DNA from: Streptomyces sp. NRRL B-1140
GTDB taxonomy: Bacteria > Actinomycetota > Actinomycetes > Streptomycetales > Streptomycetaceae
Reading direction: 5' to 3'
Assembly (NCBI RefSeq): GCF_001280065.1
Contig: NZ_LGEA01000002.1
Coordinates: 62,001 to 126,000 of the forward strand
Length of the DNA stretch: 64,000 nt
Below are positions 42,808 to 52,010 of this stretch, piece after piece (the stretch's first letter is position 1; the number at the start of each line of letters is the position of its first letter). The translations under genes were made by a program, and so were the position numbers. Under the pieces are notes generated by a model, which saw only the letters and a list, made by a program, of their open reading frames with translations, made no database searches and was not told the origin of the DNA.

Positions 42808-44319
42808 ATGCGCACCACCTCCCGCGGCCTCATAGCGGCGCTCACTCTCACCCCCCTGCTGGCCGGCTGCTTCGCGCCCGGTGAGAGCGACACCGGCGCG
42901 GGACCGGGCGGGCGGCTGCGGGTCGCGCTGGCCGTGCCGCCGGCGCAGGCGCTGTCCCCGTACAGCAACGACGCCACGGTGCTGAGCAAGCTGTCCGTCG
43001 CCGAAGGCCTCACCGCCCTCGACAAGAACGGCACGGCCAAGCCCGCCCTGGCGACGTCCTGGAAGCAGGACGACGACACCACCTGGACCTTCGAACTGCG
43101 CAAGGCCGAGTTCCAGGACGGCACCGAGCTCACCGCGCAGGCCGTCGTCGACGCACTCGACCACGCCGGCGCGGCCAAGCCCAAGCCCCGCGTCCTGAGC
43201 GACGTGTCACTGACCGCCAAGGCGGAGGACGCCGACACCGTCACCCTCACCACCAGGTCGCCCGACCCGGTGCTGCCGCTGCGGCTGGCCAGTCCCGCGC
43301 TGGCGATCCTGTCGGCGAAGGCGTACGCGAAGGACGGCGCCGTCAGCCCCGTCGGCACCGGCACCGGTCCGTTCGAGATCACCCGGCTGAACGGCAGGAC
43401 CAAGGCGACGCTCGACCGCTTCGACGGCTACTGGGGCGGCAAGGCCGAGGCGCCCGGCATCGACGTCAGCTGGATCGCCGACGGGACGGCCCGTGCCAAC
43501 GCGCTGCGCGGCGGCGAGACCGACATCGCCGAGTGGATCCCCACCGCCCAGGCGAAACTGCTCGACAGCAAGACCCGGCACGAGGTCCCCTCGGTGCGCA
43601 CCGACAGCCTGATCCTCAACACCGGCAGCGGCCTGTTCACCGACGCCGGTCTGCGCGCCGCCGCCCGCGAGGCCGTCGACGGCTCCTCGCTGGTCGGCTC
43701 CGTCTTCGGCGGCTACGCCGACCCCGCCCAGGGCCTGTTCGGGCCGGCCGTCCCCTGGGCGGCCGGCAAGCGCGTCGCGGTGACGGGCCGAGCCGAGCCC
43801 GCGACCGCCTCCGAGGTGAGGACGGGCACCAAGGGCAGGACGCTGCGGCTGGCCACCTACACCAACCGGGCCGAGCTGCCCGAGGCGGCGACCGTGCTCC
43901 AGCAGCAGCTGGAGAAGGCTGGGTTCACCGTGAAGCAGGACGTGCGCGAGTACACGCAGATGGAGGGCGACCTCCTCGCCGGGAAGTACGACGCCCTCGT
44001 CTTCTCGCGGGTGACGCTCCTCGACACCGGTGACGCGGTCGACTACCTCGCCAGCGACTTCACCAGCGAGGGCGTCTACAACATCGCCGGCCTGAAGAAC
44101 GCCGCGGTGGACAAGGCGATCCGGGCCGCCGCCGCGGAGCGGGACACCGAGCGCCGCCAGGAGAAGATCATGCGGGCGGAGGCGGAGATCCTGCGCACCG
44201 ACGCGGTCGTGCCGCTGGTCCACGAGCAGGCCGTGCAGGGCATCGCGGACGACGTCGAGGGTGTGATCCTCGACCCGCGTGAGCGGTCCCTGATCGACGT
44301 CGACACCCGTCTGAAGTAA
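42808..44319 (+). CDS. Iron-box-controlled family 5 substrate-binding lipoprotein
   Basis: 503 residues. A lipoprotein signal ends LLAGC (Cys21), placing the protein on the outer face of the membrane. The SBP_bac_5 fold is seen in LSVAEGLTALDKNGTAKPAL, TWTFELRKAEFQDGTELTAQ, GTGTGPFEITRLNGRTKATL and the C-terminal EKIMRAEAEILRTDAVVPLV. Family 5 receptors bind peptides, nickel chelates and opine metallophores; the iron box favours a metallophore or siderophore ligand here. The ATG at 42808 has AGGA at six bases. The permease gene follows after five bases. No ATPase gene is adjacent. Confidence 0.87.
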   Translation: MRTTSRGLIAALTLTPLLAGCFAPGESDTGAGPGGRLRVALAVPPAQALSPYSNDATVLSKLSVAEGLTALDKNGTAKPALATSWKQDDDTTWTFELRKAEFQDGTELTAQAVVDALDHAGAAKPKPRVLSDVSLTAKAEDADTVTLTTRSPDPVLPLRLASPALAILSAKAYAKDGAVSPVGTGTGPFEITRLNGRTKATLDRFDGYWGGKAEAPGIDVSWIADGTARANALRGGETDIAEWIPTAQAKLLDSKTRHEVPSVRTDSLILNTGSGLFTDAGLRAAAREAVDGSSLVGSVFGGYADPAQGLFGPAVPWAAGKRVAVTGRAEPATASEVRTGTKGRTLRLATYTNRAELPEAATVLQQQLEKAGFTVKQDVREYTQMEGDLLAGKYDALVFSRVTLLDTGDAVDYLASDFTSEGVYNIAGLKNAAVDKAIRAAAAERDTERRQEKIMRAEAEILRTDAVVPLVHEQAVQGIADDVEGVILDPRERSLIDVDTRLK

Positions 44320-44324
44320 CGCGC

Positions 44325-46079
44325 ATGAGCCTCACGCACGCCTCAGCCGCCCGCTCGTCCCTCTGGACGGCGGCGGCCGGCCGTGTGCTGGCCGGTGCCG
44401 TCCTGCTGGGCGCGGTGGCCCTGCTCCCCTGGCTGTCCGGCGCCGACCCGGCCCGTACGGTGCTGCGCGCACGCTCCGCGGACCAGAACCCCACACCGGC
44501 TGAACTGGCCACCGTAAGGGAGCAGTTGGGTCTGGACGAGGGGCCTTGGGTCCATCTCGCGCACTGGCTGGGCGGCCTGCCGAGCGGGGACGCGGGCGTC
44601 TCGTGGGTCTCCGGCGCGCCGGTCATGCGGCAGGCGACGACGGCCCTGTCGGTCTCCCTGACGCTGCTGCTGGGCGCGTTCGCGGTCACCGTGCTGGTCG
44701 CCGGACTGGTGTGCGCCCGCACGGTGTTCCTCGGATCCCGGCGCCGGCTGCGGCAGGACAGGGCGGGCACCACGGCCGCCGTCCTCGCGTCGCTGCCGAA
44801 GTTCCTGCTCGCCTCGGTGCTGGCCACCGTGTGCGGGGTCTGGTGGGGGTGGTTCCCGTCCAGCGGATGGGAGGGGCCGCAGTCGATGGTGCTGCCCTCG
44901 CTCGCCCTCGGGATCCCGTCGGGCGCGATGCTCGGCGGCATGCTCGACCAGGCCCTGCCCGCCGCCTTCCACGAACCCTGGGCGCGCACCGCCTACGCCA
45001 TGGGGCTGCCGGCCGGGCACATCGGCCGGGGCGCGCTGCGCCGCACCCTGCCCGGCCTGCTGCCCCAGCTGCTGCCGACCGTCGTGGCCCTGGTCGGCGG
45101 TGCGGTGGCCGTGGAGAAGATCTTCAACATCCCCGGTCTCGGCCGGCTCGCTCTGGAGTCCGCCGTCGCGCAGGACCTCCCGGTGCTGCAGACGGCGACC
45201 CTGGCCCTGGTCCTGCTCGGCGTCACCGCGGGCGTCCTGATCCGGGCCCTGCGCCACGCACTGCTCGGGCGGCCCCTGCGCGACGGCGCCCTGCCGGCCC
45301 TGCACCGGCCTCCGCTCACCGTGCCGCGCTCCCTGCGCCGGGTCACCGCGGCGTGCGCGCTCGTCCTGCTCGCCCTGGTGACGGCGGGCCTCCTGCGCGA
45401 CCCCCTCCAGGTCGACACGGCGGCACGGCTGCTGTCCCCGTCTCTCGAACACCCCCTGGGCACCGACGCGCTGGGCCGTGACCTCCTGGCCCGGCTGGGC
45501 CACGGGGCGCTGCGCACGGCCTGGGTCGCCCTCGTCGTGACGGCGGTCAGCGCCGTCACCGGACTGCTGCTGGGCATGGCACCGAGGGCGAGCGCGGGCC
45601 CCACCGAGGTCGTGTCCACCCTGCCCGCCGTTCTCGCGGGTCTGCTGATCGCGGGCGTGACCGGGCCGTCCGTGTGGGGCGCCGCCTGCGCGGTCTGCGT
45701 GGTCGGATGGAGCCCGTACGCCGCCCAGACCGCGGCCCTGCTGGAAGAGGAACGCGCGAGCGGGCACATCGCCGCGTCCGTCGCGCTCGGCGCGGGACGG
45801 CTGCACCTCCTGCGCCGCCACCTGCTGCCCTCGGTGGTGCCGGCCCTCCTGCGCAACGCCCTGCTCCGGCTGCCCACGACCGTGCTGGTCCTGGCCTCCC
45901 TGGGCTTCCTGGGCCTGGGCGAACAGCCGCCCAGCCCCGAGTGGGGCCGCCTGCTCTCGGAGAACCAGCCGTACGCCGAACTGGCCCCCTGGACCGTCCT
46001 CGGCCCGGCCGCCGCGCTGGTGGTGCTGTCCGTCCTGGCGGTGACGGCCGGCGTGCTGGGACGGGCGAAGGGCGAGTAG
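44325..46079 (+). CDS. Fused DppB/DppC-type ABC permease
   Basis: 584 residues containing two permease modules in one chain. The first (about 100-310) is DppB-like, with the coupling-helix region AYAMGLPAGHIGRGALRRTL and EKIFNIPGLGRLALES. The second (about 340-584) is DppC-like, with HPLGTDALGRDLLARLGHGA and ASVALGAGRLHLLRRHLLPS then LGFLGLGEQPPSPEWGRLL. Normally these are two proteins. With the lipoprotein it lacks only the two nucleotide-binding subunits, which usually follow. Here the next gene is on the opposite strand, so the ATPases must be elsewhere or lost. Confidence 0.88.
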   Translation: MSLTHASAARSSLWTAAAGRVLAGAVLLGAVALLPWLSGADPARTVLRARSADQNPTPAELATVREQLGLDEGPWVHLAHWLGGLPSGDAGVSWVSGAPVMRQATTALSVSLTLLLGAFAVTVLVAGLVCARTVFLGSRRRLRQDRAGTTAAVLASLPKFLLASVLATVCGVWWGWFPSSGWEGPQSMVLPSLALGIPSGAMLGGMLDQALPAAFHEPWARTAYAMGLPAGHIGRGALRRTLPGLLPQLLPTVVALVGGAVAVEKIFNIPGLGRLALESAVAQDLPVLQTATLALVLLGVTAGVLIRALRHALLGRPLRDGALPALHRPPLTVPRSLRRVTAACALVLLALVTAGLLRDPLQVDTAARLLSPSLEHPLGTDALGRDLLARLGHGALRTAWVALVVTAVSAVTGLLLGMAPRASAGPTEVVSTLPAVLAGLLIAGVTGPSVWGAACAVCVVGWSPYAAQTAALLEEERASGHIAASVALGAGRLHLLRRHLLPSVVPALLRNALLRLPTTVLVLASLGFLGLGEQPPSPEWGRLLSENQPYAELAPWTVLGPAAALVVLSVLAVTAGVLGRAKGE

Positions 46080-46128
46080 CACGCGCACCTCGCGCGGGGG
46101 CGGCTCTCGCTGCGCCGGGTGAGGCGCC

Positions 46129-48501
46129 TCACCGGTGGGTGAGAACCAGCCGGCACGTCTCCCCCGGTTCCACTCCGACCGCCCGGTCGGGCAGCTCGAC
46201 GTCGATCGGCGGGAGGCCGGACGGCGGCACGGCGATCTCCAGCCGCCCGCTCGTCAGCCGCAGCCGGATGCCCCAGTGGCCCTGGTAGCGGATGGAGAAG
46301 CCGTACGAGGACAGCTCCGGCACCGGCACGGGGTCCAGCCACAGTGACCCCGCACGGGTCTGAAGACCGGGCAGTCCCCGCTGGACCAGGTCGAGGGTGC
46401 CGGCCATGGCTCCCAGGTGGATGCCCTCGCCGGTGGTGCCGCCCTGCAGGTCGGCGATGTCGCCGCGCAGGGCCTCCTGGCAGTACCGCCATGCGTCGGC
46501 CCGCCGGCATCGCGCCAGGACCCAGCCGTGGACGAGTCCGCTGAGGGTGGAGCCGTGGCTGGTGCGGGCCAGGTAGTGGTCGACGGTGCGCCGCCAGGTC
46601 GCCTCGTCCAGCCGGTGCCCCAGGCGGCCGAAGAGGTGCTGGAGTTCGGACGGCGAGAAGAGGTAGCCGAGCATCAGCACGTCGGCCTGCTTGGACGCCT
46701 TGTAGCGGTTGACGCTGTCGTCCTCGGCCTCCAGGATCCGGTCCAAGCGCCGGATCTCGCCGTAGCGTTCGCGGTAGGCGTCCCAGTCGAGTTCGGCGAG
46801 GTCGCCGTACCCCTCGAACTGGCTGATGACATCGTCGTGGAACGGCACGTGGAGCGTGCGGGAGACCTCCTCCCAGCGGTCGGGTTCGCCGTCCTCCAGG
46901 GCGATGCGTTCGACGAGATCACGCCGGCGCGGTGCGGGCAGGGCGCGCAGCACCTCCCGTGCGCGGGCGAGGACCCAGGCCGCCGTGACGTTGGTGTAGG
47001 CGTTGTCGTCCAGGCCCGGCCGCTCGGCACCCGGGTAGGCGTCGTGGTACTCGTCGGGGCCCATCACGCCCCGGATGCGGTGCCGCCCGAGGTTCTCGTC
47101 CCAGGTGGCCGAGTCGGCCCAGAAGCGCGCGATCTGGACCAGGGTCTCGGCCCCCTTGGTGTGCAGGAACTCCTCGTCGCCGCTGGCCTCGCAGTACTGC
47201 CACACGTTGTACGCGATCGCCGACCCGACGTGGTGCTGGAGATGGGTGTGGTCGGGCAGCCAGCGGCCCGAGCGGGGGTTGAGGTGCAGGCGCTGGGTCT
47301 CCTCCCGCCCGTCGCTGCCGCTCTGCCACGGATACAGCGCACCCCGGCGGCCGGTGGCCCGCGCCGCGGCGCGGGCCCGGTCCAAACGCCGGTGGCGGTA
47401 GTGGAGCAGGGCCCGGGACACCTCGGGGAAGTGCAGGTTCAGATACGGCAGGACGAACAGCTCGTCCCAGAAGACATGGCCGCGGTAGGCCTCGCCGTGG
47501 AGCCCGCGGGCCGGTACCCCCACGTCGAGGTCGGCGGTGTGCGGTGAGAGGGTCTGCAGGACGTGGAAGAGGTGCAGGCGCAGGATGGCGCCCGCTTCGC
47601 CGGGGACGTCGATCTCGGCCCGGCGCCACAACTGGTCCCAGGCCGTGCGGTGTGATGCCAGCAGGCCGTCGAAGTCCGGTGCCGCGCCGGCCCGGTCCGC
47701 GGCTGCCTGCAGCGGGTCGCTGATCGCCGGATCGCGTGAGGTGTGCAGGGCGACGGTCTTGTCGACGGTGACGGTACGGCCGGGAGTGAGGGACAGCGTG
47801 GCGCGCTGAACGGCGCGTGCCGGTTCGTGCCCGTCCCTGATCGGTTCGGGGGCCGTGAGCCGGGCGGCCATGCCGATCCGGATGTCCGAGGTGCGGGTCC
47901 GGCAGCGCAGCCAGGCCGTGCCGGGCGCGGCGGTGCCGGTGTGCACATGGGTCAGGTGGCGGCCGTCCAGGTCGCGGTAGCGCGGCACCCCGGCATTGAC
48001 GACCGCTCCGTCGAGCGCGGCCTCGATCTCCAGCTCGCCGGTGAAATTCTCGGCGGTGAAGTCGGTGCGCAGTGCCGCGAGGTGCGGATCGCCCATGTGC
48101 ACCAGCCGTCGCTGCCGCAGGGCCAGCACCCGCCCGTCTCCGAGGGCGTACCGGGTGCCGCGCTCCAGCAGTCCCGAGTCCAGGCGCAGGGTCTGGCGGT
48201 GGTCGAGGACGGTCGCCGAGTCGGGGGTGAGCCACGGCTCGCCTGCCGGGCGGGCGCGCAGCGCAAGCCAGTTGGGGAGGTTGACCAGGTCCTCGTTCTC
48301 GACGCGGCGTCCCGCGACCTCGGAGGTGAGACGGTTGTAGCAGCCCGCCGCGTAGGTACCGGGATAGTGCACGTCGTCCGCCGCGCACTCGGGCAGCGCG
48401 CCGCGCGTGGCGAAGTAACCGTTGCCCAGCGTGCACAGCGACTCCCGCAGCCGTTCCTCCTCGGGGCGGTACCCCTCGTACTCCCAGGACCGGCCCGTCA
48501 C
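46129..48501 (-). CDS. Glycoside hydrolase family 65 disaccharide phosphorylase (trehalose/kojibiose type)
   Basis: 790 residues, phosphorolysing an alpha-linked glucobiose to beta-glucose-1-phosphate and glucose. RESLCTLGNGYFATRGALPE is the N-terminal motif. The (alpha/alpha)6 core contains RGLHGEAYRGHVFWDELFVL, and RIRGVMGPDEYHDAYPG has the general acid Glu. YKASKQADVLMLGYLF is the phosphate-site segment, and EGIHLGAMAGTLDLVQRG is late. Bond specificity cannot be read. The GTG overlaps the stop of the upstream USP gene, so carbohydrate mobilisation and stress protein are coupled. Confidence 0.9.
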   Translation of the reverse strand: MTGRSWEYEGYRPEEERLRESLCTLGNGYFATRGALPECAADDVHYPGTYAAGCYNRLTSEVAGRRVENEDLVNLPNWLALRARPAGEPWLTPDSATVLDHRQTLRLDSGLLERGTRYALGDGRVLALRQRRLVHMGDPHLAALRTDFTAENFTGELEIEAALDGAVVNAGVPRYRDLDGRHLTHVHTGTAAPGTAWLRCRTRTSDIRIGMAARLTAPEPIRDGHEPARAVQRATLSLTPGRTVTVDKTVALHTSRDPAISDPLQAAADRAGAAPDFDGLLASHRTAWDQLWRRAEIDVPGEAGAILRLHLFHVLQTLSPHTADLDVGVPARGLHGEAYRGHVFWDELFVLPYLNLHFPEVSRALLHYRHRRLDRARAAARATGRRGALYPWQSGSDGREETQRLHLNPRSGRWLPDHTHLQHHVGSAIAYNVWQYCEASGDEEFLHTKGAETLVQIARFWADSATWDENLGRHRIRGVMGPDEYHDAYPGAERPGLDDNAYTNVTAAWVLARAREVLRALPAPRRRDLVERIALEDGEPDRWEEVSRTLHVPFHDDVISQFEGYGDLAELDWDAYRERYGEIRRLDRILEAEDDSVNRYKASKQADVLMLGYLFSPSELQHLFGRLGHRLDEATWRRTVDHYLARTSHGSTLSGLVHGWVLARCRRADAWRYCQEALRGDIADLQGGTTGEGIHLGAMAGTLDLVQRGLPGLQTRAGSLWLDPVPVPELSSYGFSIRYQGHWGIRLRLTSGRLEIAVPPSGLPPIDVELPDRAVGVEPGETCRLVLTHR

Positions 48502-49379
48502 GGGAGCTGCTCCCGCTCCACCTGCTGCGGCACGACGGCCACCGGGCACGCGGCGTGGTGCAGCAGCGTGTGGGCGACCAGGCCGAGCTGGAGCCCGAAG
48601 TGGCCCTGGCGGCGGCGTGCTCCGACGACGACCAGGTCGGCCGCGGCCGAGCGGTGCACGAGCACTTTGCGGGCCGGGCCCTCGACCGTGGTGCGGTGCA
48701 CCCGGACAGCGGGGTGACCGGCCACGGCGACGCCGAGCAGGTCGTCGAGCTCGGTGCGGGCCCGCTCCTCGTGGTCCCGGCCGGATGCTTCGGCCGCTTC
48801 GTGCGCGGCGCGGCGCCATGCCCGGACCACGTCCAGGACGCTGCGGCGGGCCTCGGCCTCACGAAGGGCGAACCGCAACGCTTCCTCGCCGGTGGCGGGG
48901 CTTCCGGCGCCGAGCAGGATCCGCCGGTGGGTGCCCGCCAGGCCGGCCCGGTCGCCGCGAACCACGATGACGGGGCAGTGGGCGCGGGCCGCGACGGCCA
49001 GGCCGACGGAGCCGAGCAGCAGTCCCTTCAGCCCGCCGCGGCCCCGCGAACCGGTGATCAGCGCGGTGGCGTTGTTGCCCTCGTGCAGGAGGGCGTCCGT
49101 CGCGTCGGCGAGGAGGACCTCGGTGGACACCTTCACCTCGGGGTTGCGCCGCCCGGCGCGCTCAGCGGCGGAGGCGACGATGTGGTCGGCAAGCACGCGT
49201 CCGGCGGGGCGGTCCGGACCGATCGAGGGGATGCGGCCCTCGTACCTCTCCCACAGGGAGCCGTGCACCAGCCGCAGGGAAAGCCCGTGGCGGGCCGCCT
49301 CGTCCACCGCCCAGTCGACCGCGGGCAGGCTGCCCTCGGACCCGTCGACCCCCACGATCAGGGGAAGTTCCATCGTCAT
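48498..49379 (-). CDS. Tandem universal stress protein
   Basis: 293 residues, two USP domains. Domain 1 starts LIVGVDGSEGSLPAVDWAVD and has the ATP loop ITGSRGRGGLKGLLLGSVGL. Domain 2 begins with a degenerate ILLGAGSPATGEEALRFALR and ends VVVGARRRQGHFGLQLGLVA then HTLLHHAACPVAVVP. Domain 1 keeps the G-2x-G-9x-G pattern. It heads the GH65 gene, with GTGA overlap. The start at 49379 is chosen for GGTGGGAACG upstream; an in-frame ATG at 49373 is close. Confidence 0.9.
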   Translation of the reverse strand: MTMELPLIVGVDGSEGSLPAVDWAVDEAARHGLSLRLVHGSLWERYEGRIPSIGPDRPAGRVLADHIVASAAERAGRRNPEVKVSTEVLLADATDALLHEGNNATALITGSRGRGGLKGLLLGSVGLAVAARAHCPVIVVRGDRAGLAGTHRRILLGAGSPATGEEALRFALREAEARRSVLDVVRAWRRAAHEAAEASGRDHEERARTELDDLLGVAVAGHPAVRVHRTTVEGPARKVLVHRSAAADLVVVGARRRQGHFGLQLGLVAHTLLHHAACPVAVVPQQVEREQLP

Positions 49380-49504
49380 CGTTCCCACCGCCTCGTGCAC
49401 GGCATGATGCGGACCCACTCTCACCGTCGCATCCGGGACAGCCGGGCGCGAGGGGCGACCACCTGGCCCCGGGCCTCTCAGCCGGGCATCGGGGAGCGGC
49501 GCGT

Positions 49505-50182
49505 TCAGACCACGGTGATCCGGCGCCCGGTGACGGTGACGGGCTCGATGCGCAGCCACAGGTCCCGCCGGCCTCCAGCCCAGGGGGTGCTGTGTGCCTG
49601 CTCTTCGAGACGGGCGGCCTCGTCCGGATCCGTCACGGTCGTCGCGGGCCCGCGCACCAGCACGCTCCAGCCTTCGCTGAACGCCTCGTCGATGCGGTCG
49701 GCCTCGAAGGCGACCAGGTGACCGTCGGCCTGTGCCGGGGTCGTTCCGGGCGCGGTGCGGAAGACGATGCCGCCGTCGACGACGCTGTAGTTGACCGGCA
49801 CCACGACCGGCCCGGAGTCCGCGGAGACGGCGAGGCGCCCCACCCCGTGTGGGGCGAGCAGCGAACGGCACTCCGCTTCGGTCAGCTCCGTGAACCGGGG
49901 GGTGCGGGCGGCCCGGCCGAGGCCCGGAGGCAGCTCGGTGTCGCCACCGGTCAGATGCCACACGGTGGTCTTGAGCGCTCCTGCCAGCCGGAGGAGGGTG
50001 CCCGCGCCCGGATCGGCCGGCGGTCGCTCCTCGAGGTACTGCAGGTAGGCCGGCGACATGCCCGCCCGTGCGGCCGTCTCCTGCCGGCTCAGGCCGAGTT
50101 CGGTGCGCCGCTGGGCGATCCGCCGCCCCAGGTCGCCCATCGGGCGCCCTTCCCCGGCATGCGACGAGGCCCGTTCGGTCAT
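49505..50182 (-). CDS. XRE helix-turn-helix fused to a PNPOx-like FMN-binding domain
   Basis: 225 residues. Residues 15-80 form an XRE HTH (GRRIAQRRTELGLSRQETAA, AGMSPAYLQYLEERP). From about 95 a pyridoxamine-phosphate-oxidase-like split barrel follows (RSLLAPHGVGRLAVSADSGP, VPVNYSVVDGGIVFRTAPGT, AFEADRIDEAFSEGWSVLVR). Such fusions occur in actinobacterial redox/hypoxia clusters and may couple a flavin or cofactor state to DNA binding. The ATG at 50182 follows AGAGGTG. The gene lies 22 bp downstream of the alcohol dehydrogenase stop on the same strand, so they probably form an operon. Confidence 0.85.
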   Translation of the reverse strand: MTERASSHAGEGRPMGDLGRRIAQRRTELGLSRQETAARAGMSPAYLQYLEERPPADPGAGTLLRLAGALKTTVWHLTGGDTELPPGLGRAARTPRFTELTEAECRSLLAPHGVGRLAVSADSGPVVVPVNYSVVDGGIVFRTAPGTTPAQADGHLVAFEADRIDEAFSEGWSVLVRGPATTVTDPDEAARLEEQAHSTPWAGGRRDLWLRIEPVTVTGRRITVV

Positions 50183-50204
50183 GACGCGTCACCTCTCTCC
50201 TTCG

Positions 50205-51278
50205 TCAGGCCGCCCGGTAGGGGACGACCTCCTCGTGCGGCTCCTCGCCCAGCACGACCTTGAGCGCCCCGGTGTCGGCGGCCCGGGCGAAGACGTCGTA
50301 CGCCTCCTCCATGTGGGTCAGCGGGAAGGTGTGGGTGACCAGTTGCCCGGTGGGCAGGCGGCCCGCCGTCGCCATCCGCAGCAGGGTCGGGGTGGAGTAC
50401 GTGTCCACCAGGCCCGTGGTGATGGTGACGTTCTTGATCCACAGGTCCTCCAGATGGAGGGTCGCCGGTTTGCCGTGCACGCCGACGTTGGCGACGTGAC
50501 CGCCGGGCCGCACCATGCGCGTGCAGACTTCGAAGGCCTCCGGTGTGCCGACCGCCTCGACGACGACGTCAGCGCCCAGTCCGCCGGTGAGGTCCGCGAC
50601 CAGTTGTTCGGGGGCCTCCCGGGCGTCCGCCACGGCGTCCGCGCCGAAGTGCTTCGCCGCTTCCAGCCGCGCTGCGGCGAGGTCCACCGCGACGATGCGC
50701 TCAGGCGAGAACAGCCGGGCCGTCACGACGGCCGCGAGCCCGACCGGGCCGGCGCCGACGACGGCGACGGTGTCTCCGGGCCGCACGTGTCCGTTGAGCA
50801 CGCCGACCTCGTAGGAGGTGGGGAAGATGTCGGCCAGCAGCACGGCGTCCCTGCCGTCCAGGGTGCTGGACAGCGGGTGCACGGAAAGGTCGGCGTACGG
50901 CACGCGGACGTACTCGGCCTGGGTGCCGTCGATCAGATGGCCCAGGATCCAGCCACCGCCGCCCCGGCACTGGCCGTACGTGCCCTCGCGGCAGGAGGGG
51001 CAGCGGCCGCAGGCGGTGATGCAGGAGACCAGAACCCGGTCGCCCGGCCGCACCGTGCGGACGTCGGCACCGACGTCGACGATCTCGCCGACCGCCTCGT
51101 GCCCCAGCACGGTGCCCGGACGGACCTCGGGGAGGTCGCCTTTGAGGATGTGCAGGTCCGTTCCGCAGATGGTGACGGCGTCGACGCGCACGATGGCGTC
51201 GGTCGCCTCCTGGACACCGGGATCGGGGACGTCCTCCCATGCTGACTGTCCGGGACCGTGGAAGACGTAGCCCTTCAT
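50205..51278 (-). CDS. Zinc-dependent medium-chain alcohol dehydrogenase
   Basis: 357 residues. Catalytic zinc ligands are Cys in TICGTDLHILKGD (about 38), His in LGHEAVGEI and an acidic residue further on. The structural zinc is held by CGRCPSCREGTYGQC. The NAD(P) fold is VAVVGAGPVGLAAVVTARLF, with Asp in VAVDLAAARL indicating NAD preference. It resembles actinobacterial AdhC/threonine-dehydrogenase-like enzymes that oxidise simple alcohols. The ATG at 51278 has GGGGG upstream. Placed among USPs and a flavodoxin-like gene, a redox-balancing role in stress is inferred. Confidence 0.9.
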   Translation of the reverse strand: MKGYVFHGPGQSAWEDVPDPGVQEATDAIVRVDAVTICGTDLHILKGDLPEVRPGTVLGHEAVGEIVDVGADVRTVRPGDRVLVSCITACGRCPSCREGTYGQCRGGGGWILGHLIDGTQAEYVRVPYADLSVHPLSSTLDGRDAVLLADIFPTSYEVGVLNGHVRPGDTVAVVGAGPVGLAAVVTARLFSPERIVAVDLAAARLEAAKHFGADAVADAREAPEQLVADLTGGLGADVVVEAVGTPEAFEVCTRMVRPGGHVANVGVHGKPATLHLEDLWIKNVTITTGLVDTYSTPTLLRMATAGRLPTGQLVTHTFPLTHMEEAYDVFARAADTGALKVVLGEEPHEEVVPYRAA

Positions 51279-51422
51279 GGCGGTACCCCCTGACTGGCGC
51301 GCGCGACGTGTCCTTTTTTGGCTCCGCAGTTCCAGCTTGGCTCGGATCGGTGGGACGCGCTCGGGCCGACCGGCCCCGGCCGCCGGCCCGCAGGGCCCGA
51401 CAGGTGTGGATCGGCCCTCGCG

Positions 51423-51913
51423 TCACATCCGAGCCAGCTCGCGGCCGATCTTCGCCGCCCATGCCTCGTTCCGCTCGAAGTCGCGGAAGTCCCCGCCCTT
51501 TCCGTTGCGCAGGATCATCCGGGCGACCCAGCCCTTGGCACCCTCGCGCAGGCAGCCGCCGAAGGTGACGTGCTCCCTGACATCGAGCCGGGCCATGGCG
51601 CGCTTCACCCCCGGTACGGGCGGGATGTCCCGCTGCGAGGCCGAGGGGTCGAGCGGGCCGCTGCTGAAGAACCACAGCGGGCGCTCGGCCAGGACCTTGC
51701 CGTGGCTGCGGACGAAACGGCGAGCGTCCTTGTGCCGGCGGCCGGCGTACAGGCCGCCACCGACCACGACGGCGTCGTACCCCATCACGCCGGTCCGGCC
51801 GGGAAGGCCTCGGCCGTCACCCCCTCCTTGCGCAGGACCCTGGCGATGCTTTCGGCGATCTCCTCGGTCGATCCGTTCGTCGTCCCGTAGGCGACGAGCA
51901 CGCTCGTCGGCAT
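51423..51913 (-). pseudogene. Flavodoxin-domain protein split by a -1 frame change at a GTGATG overlap
   Basis: An intact flavodoxin/protoporphyrinogen-oxidase-like protein of about 160 residues appears divided. Residues 1-42 (51785-51913) carry the FMN phosphate loop YGTTNGSTEEIAESIARVLR and stop with TGA at 51785. The rest (51423-51788) resumes in the next frame with YDAVVVGGGLYAGRRHKDAR, WFFSSGPLDPS and HVTFGGCL. The stop overlaps a GTG and an ATG that could restart translation, so a coupled two-part protein is possible. A few residues seem missing at the junction compared with relatives, pointing to a small deletion. Sequencing error cannot be excluded. Confidence 0.7.
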
Positions 51914-52010
51914 GACGGTCCCTCCTCTCACCGGGCGGCAGCGCCTCCCGGGCTCGGTGGAGCCGACGCTGTCCCGGACGGGCTGGGGTCCGGTCGGCCC
52001 GGGGCCGGAG

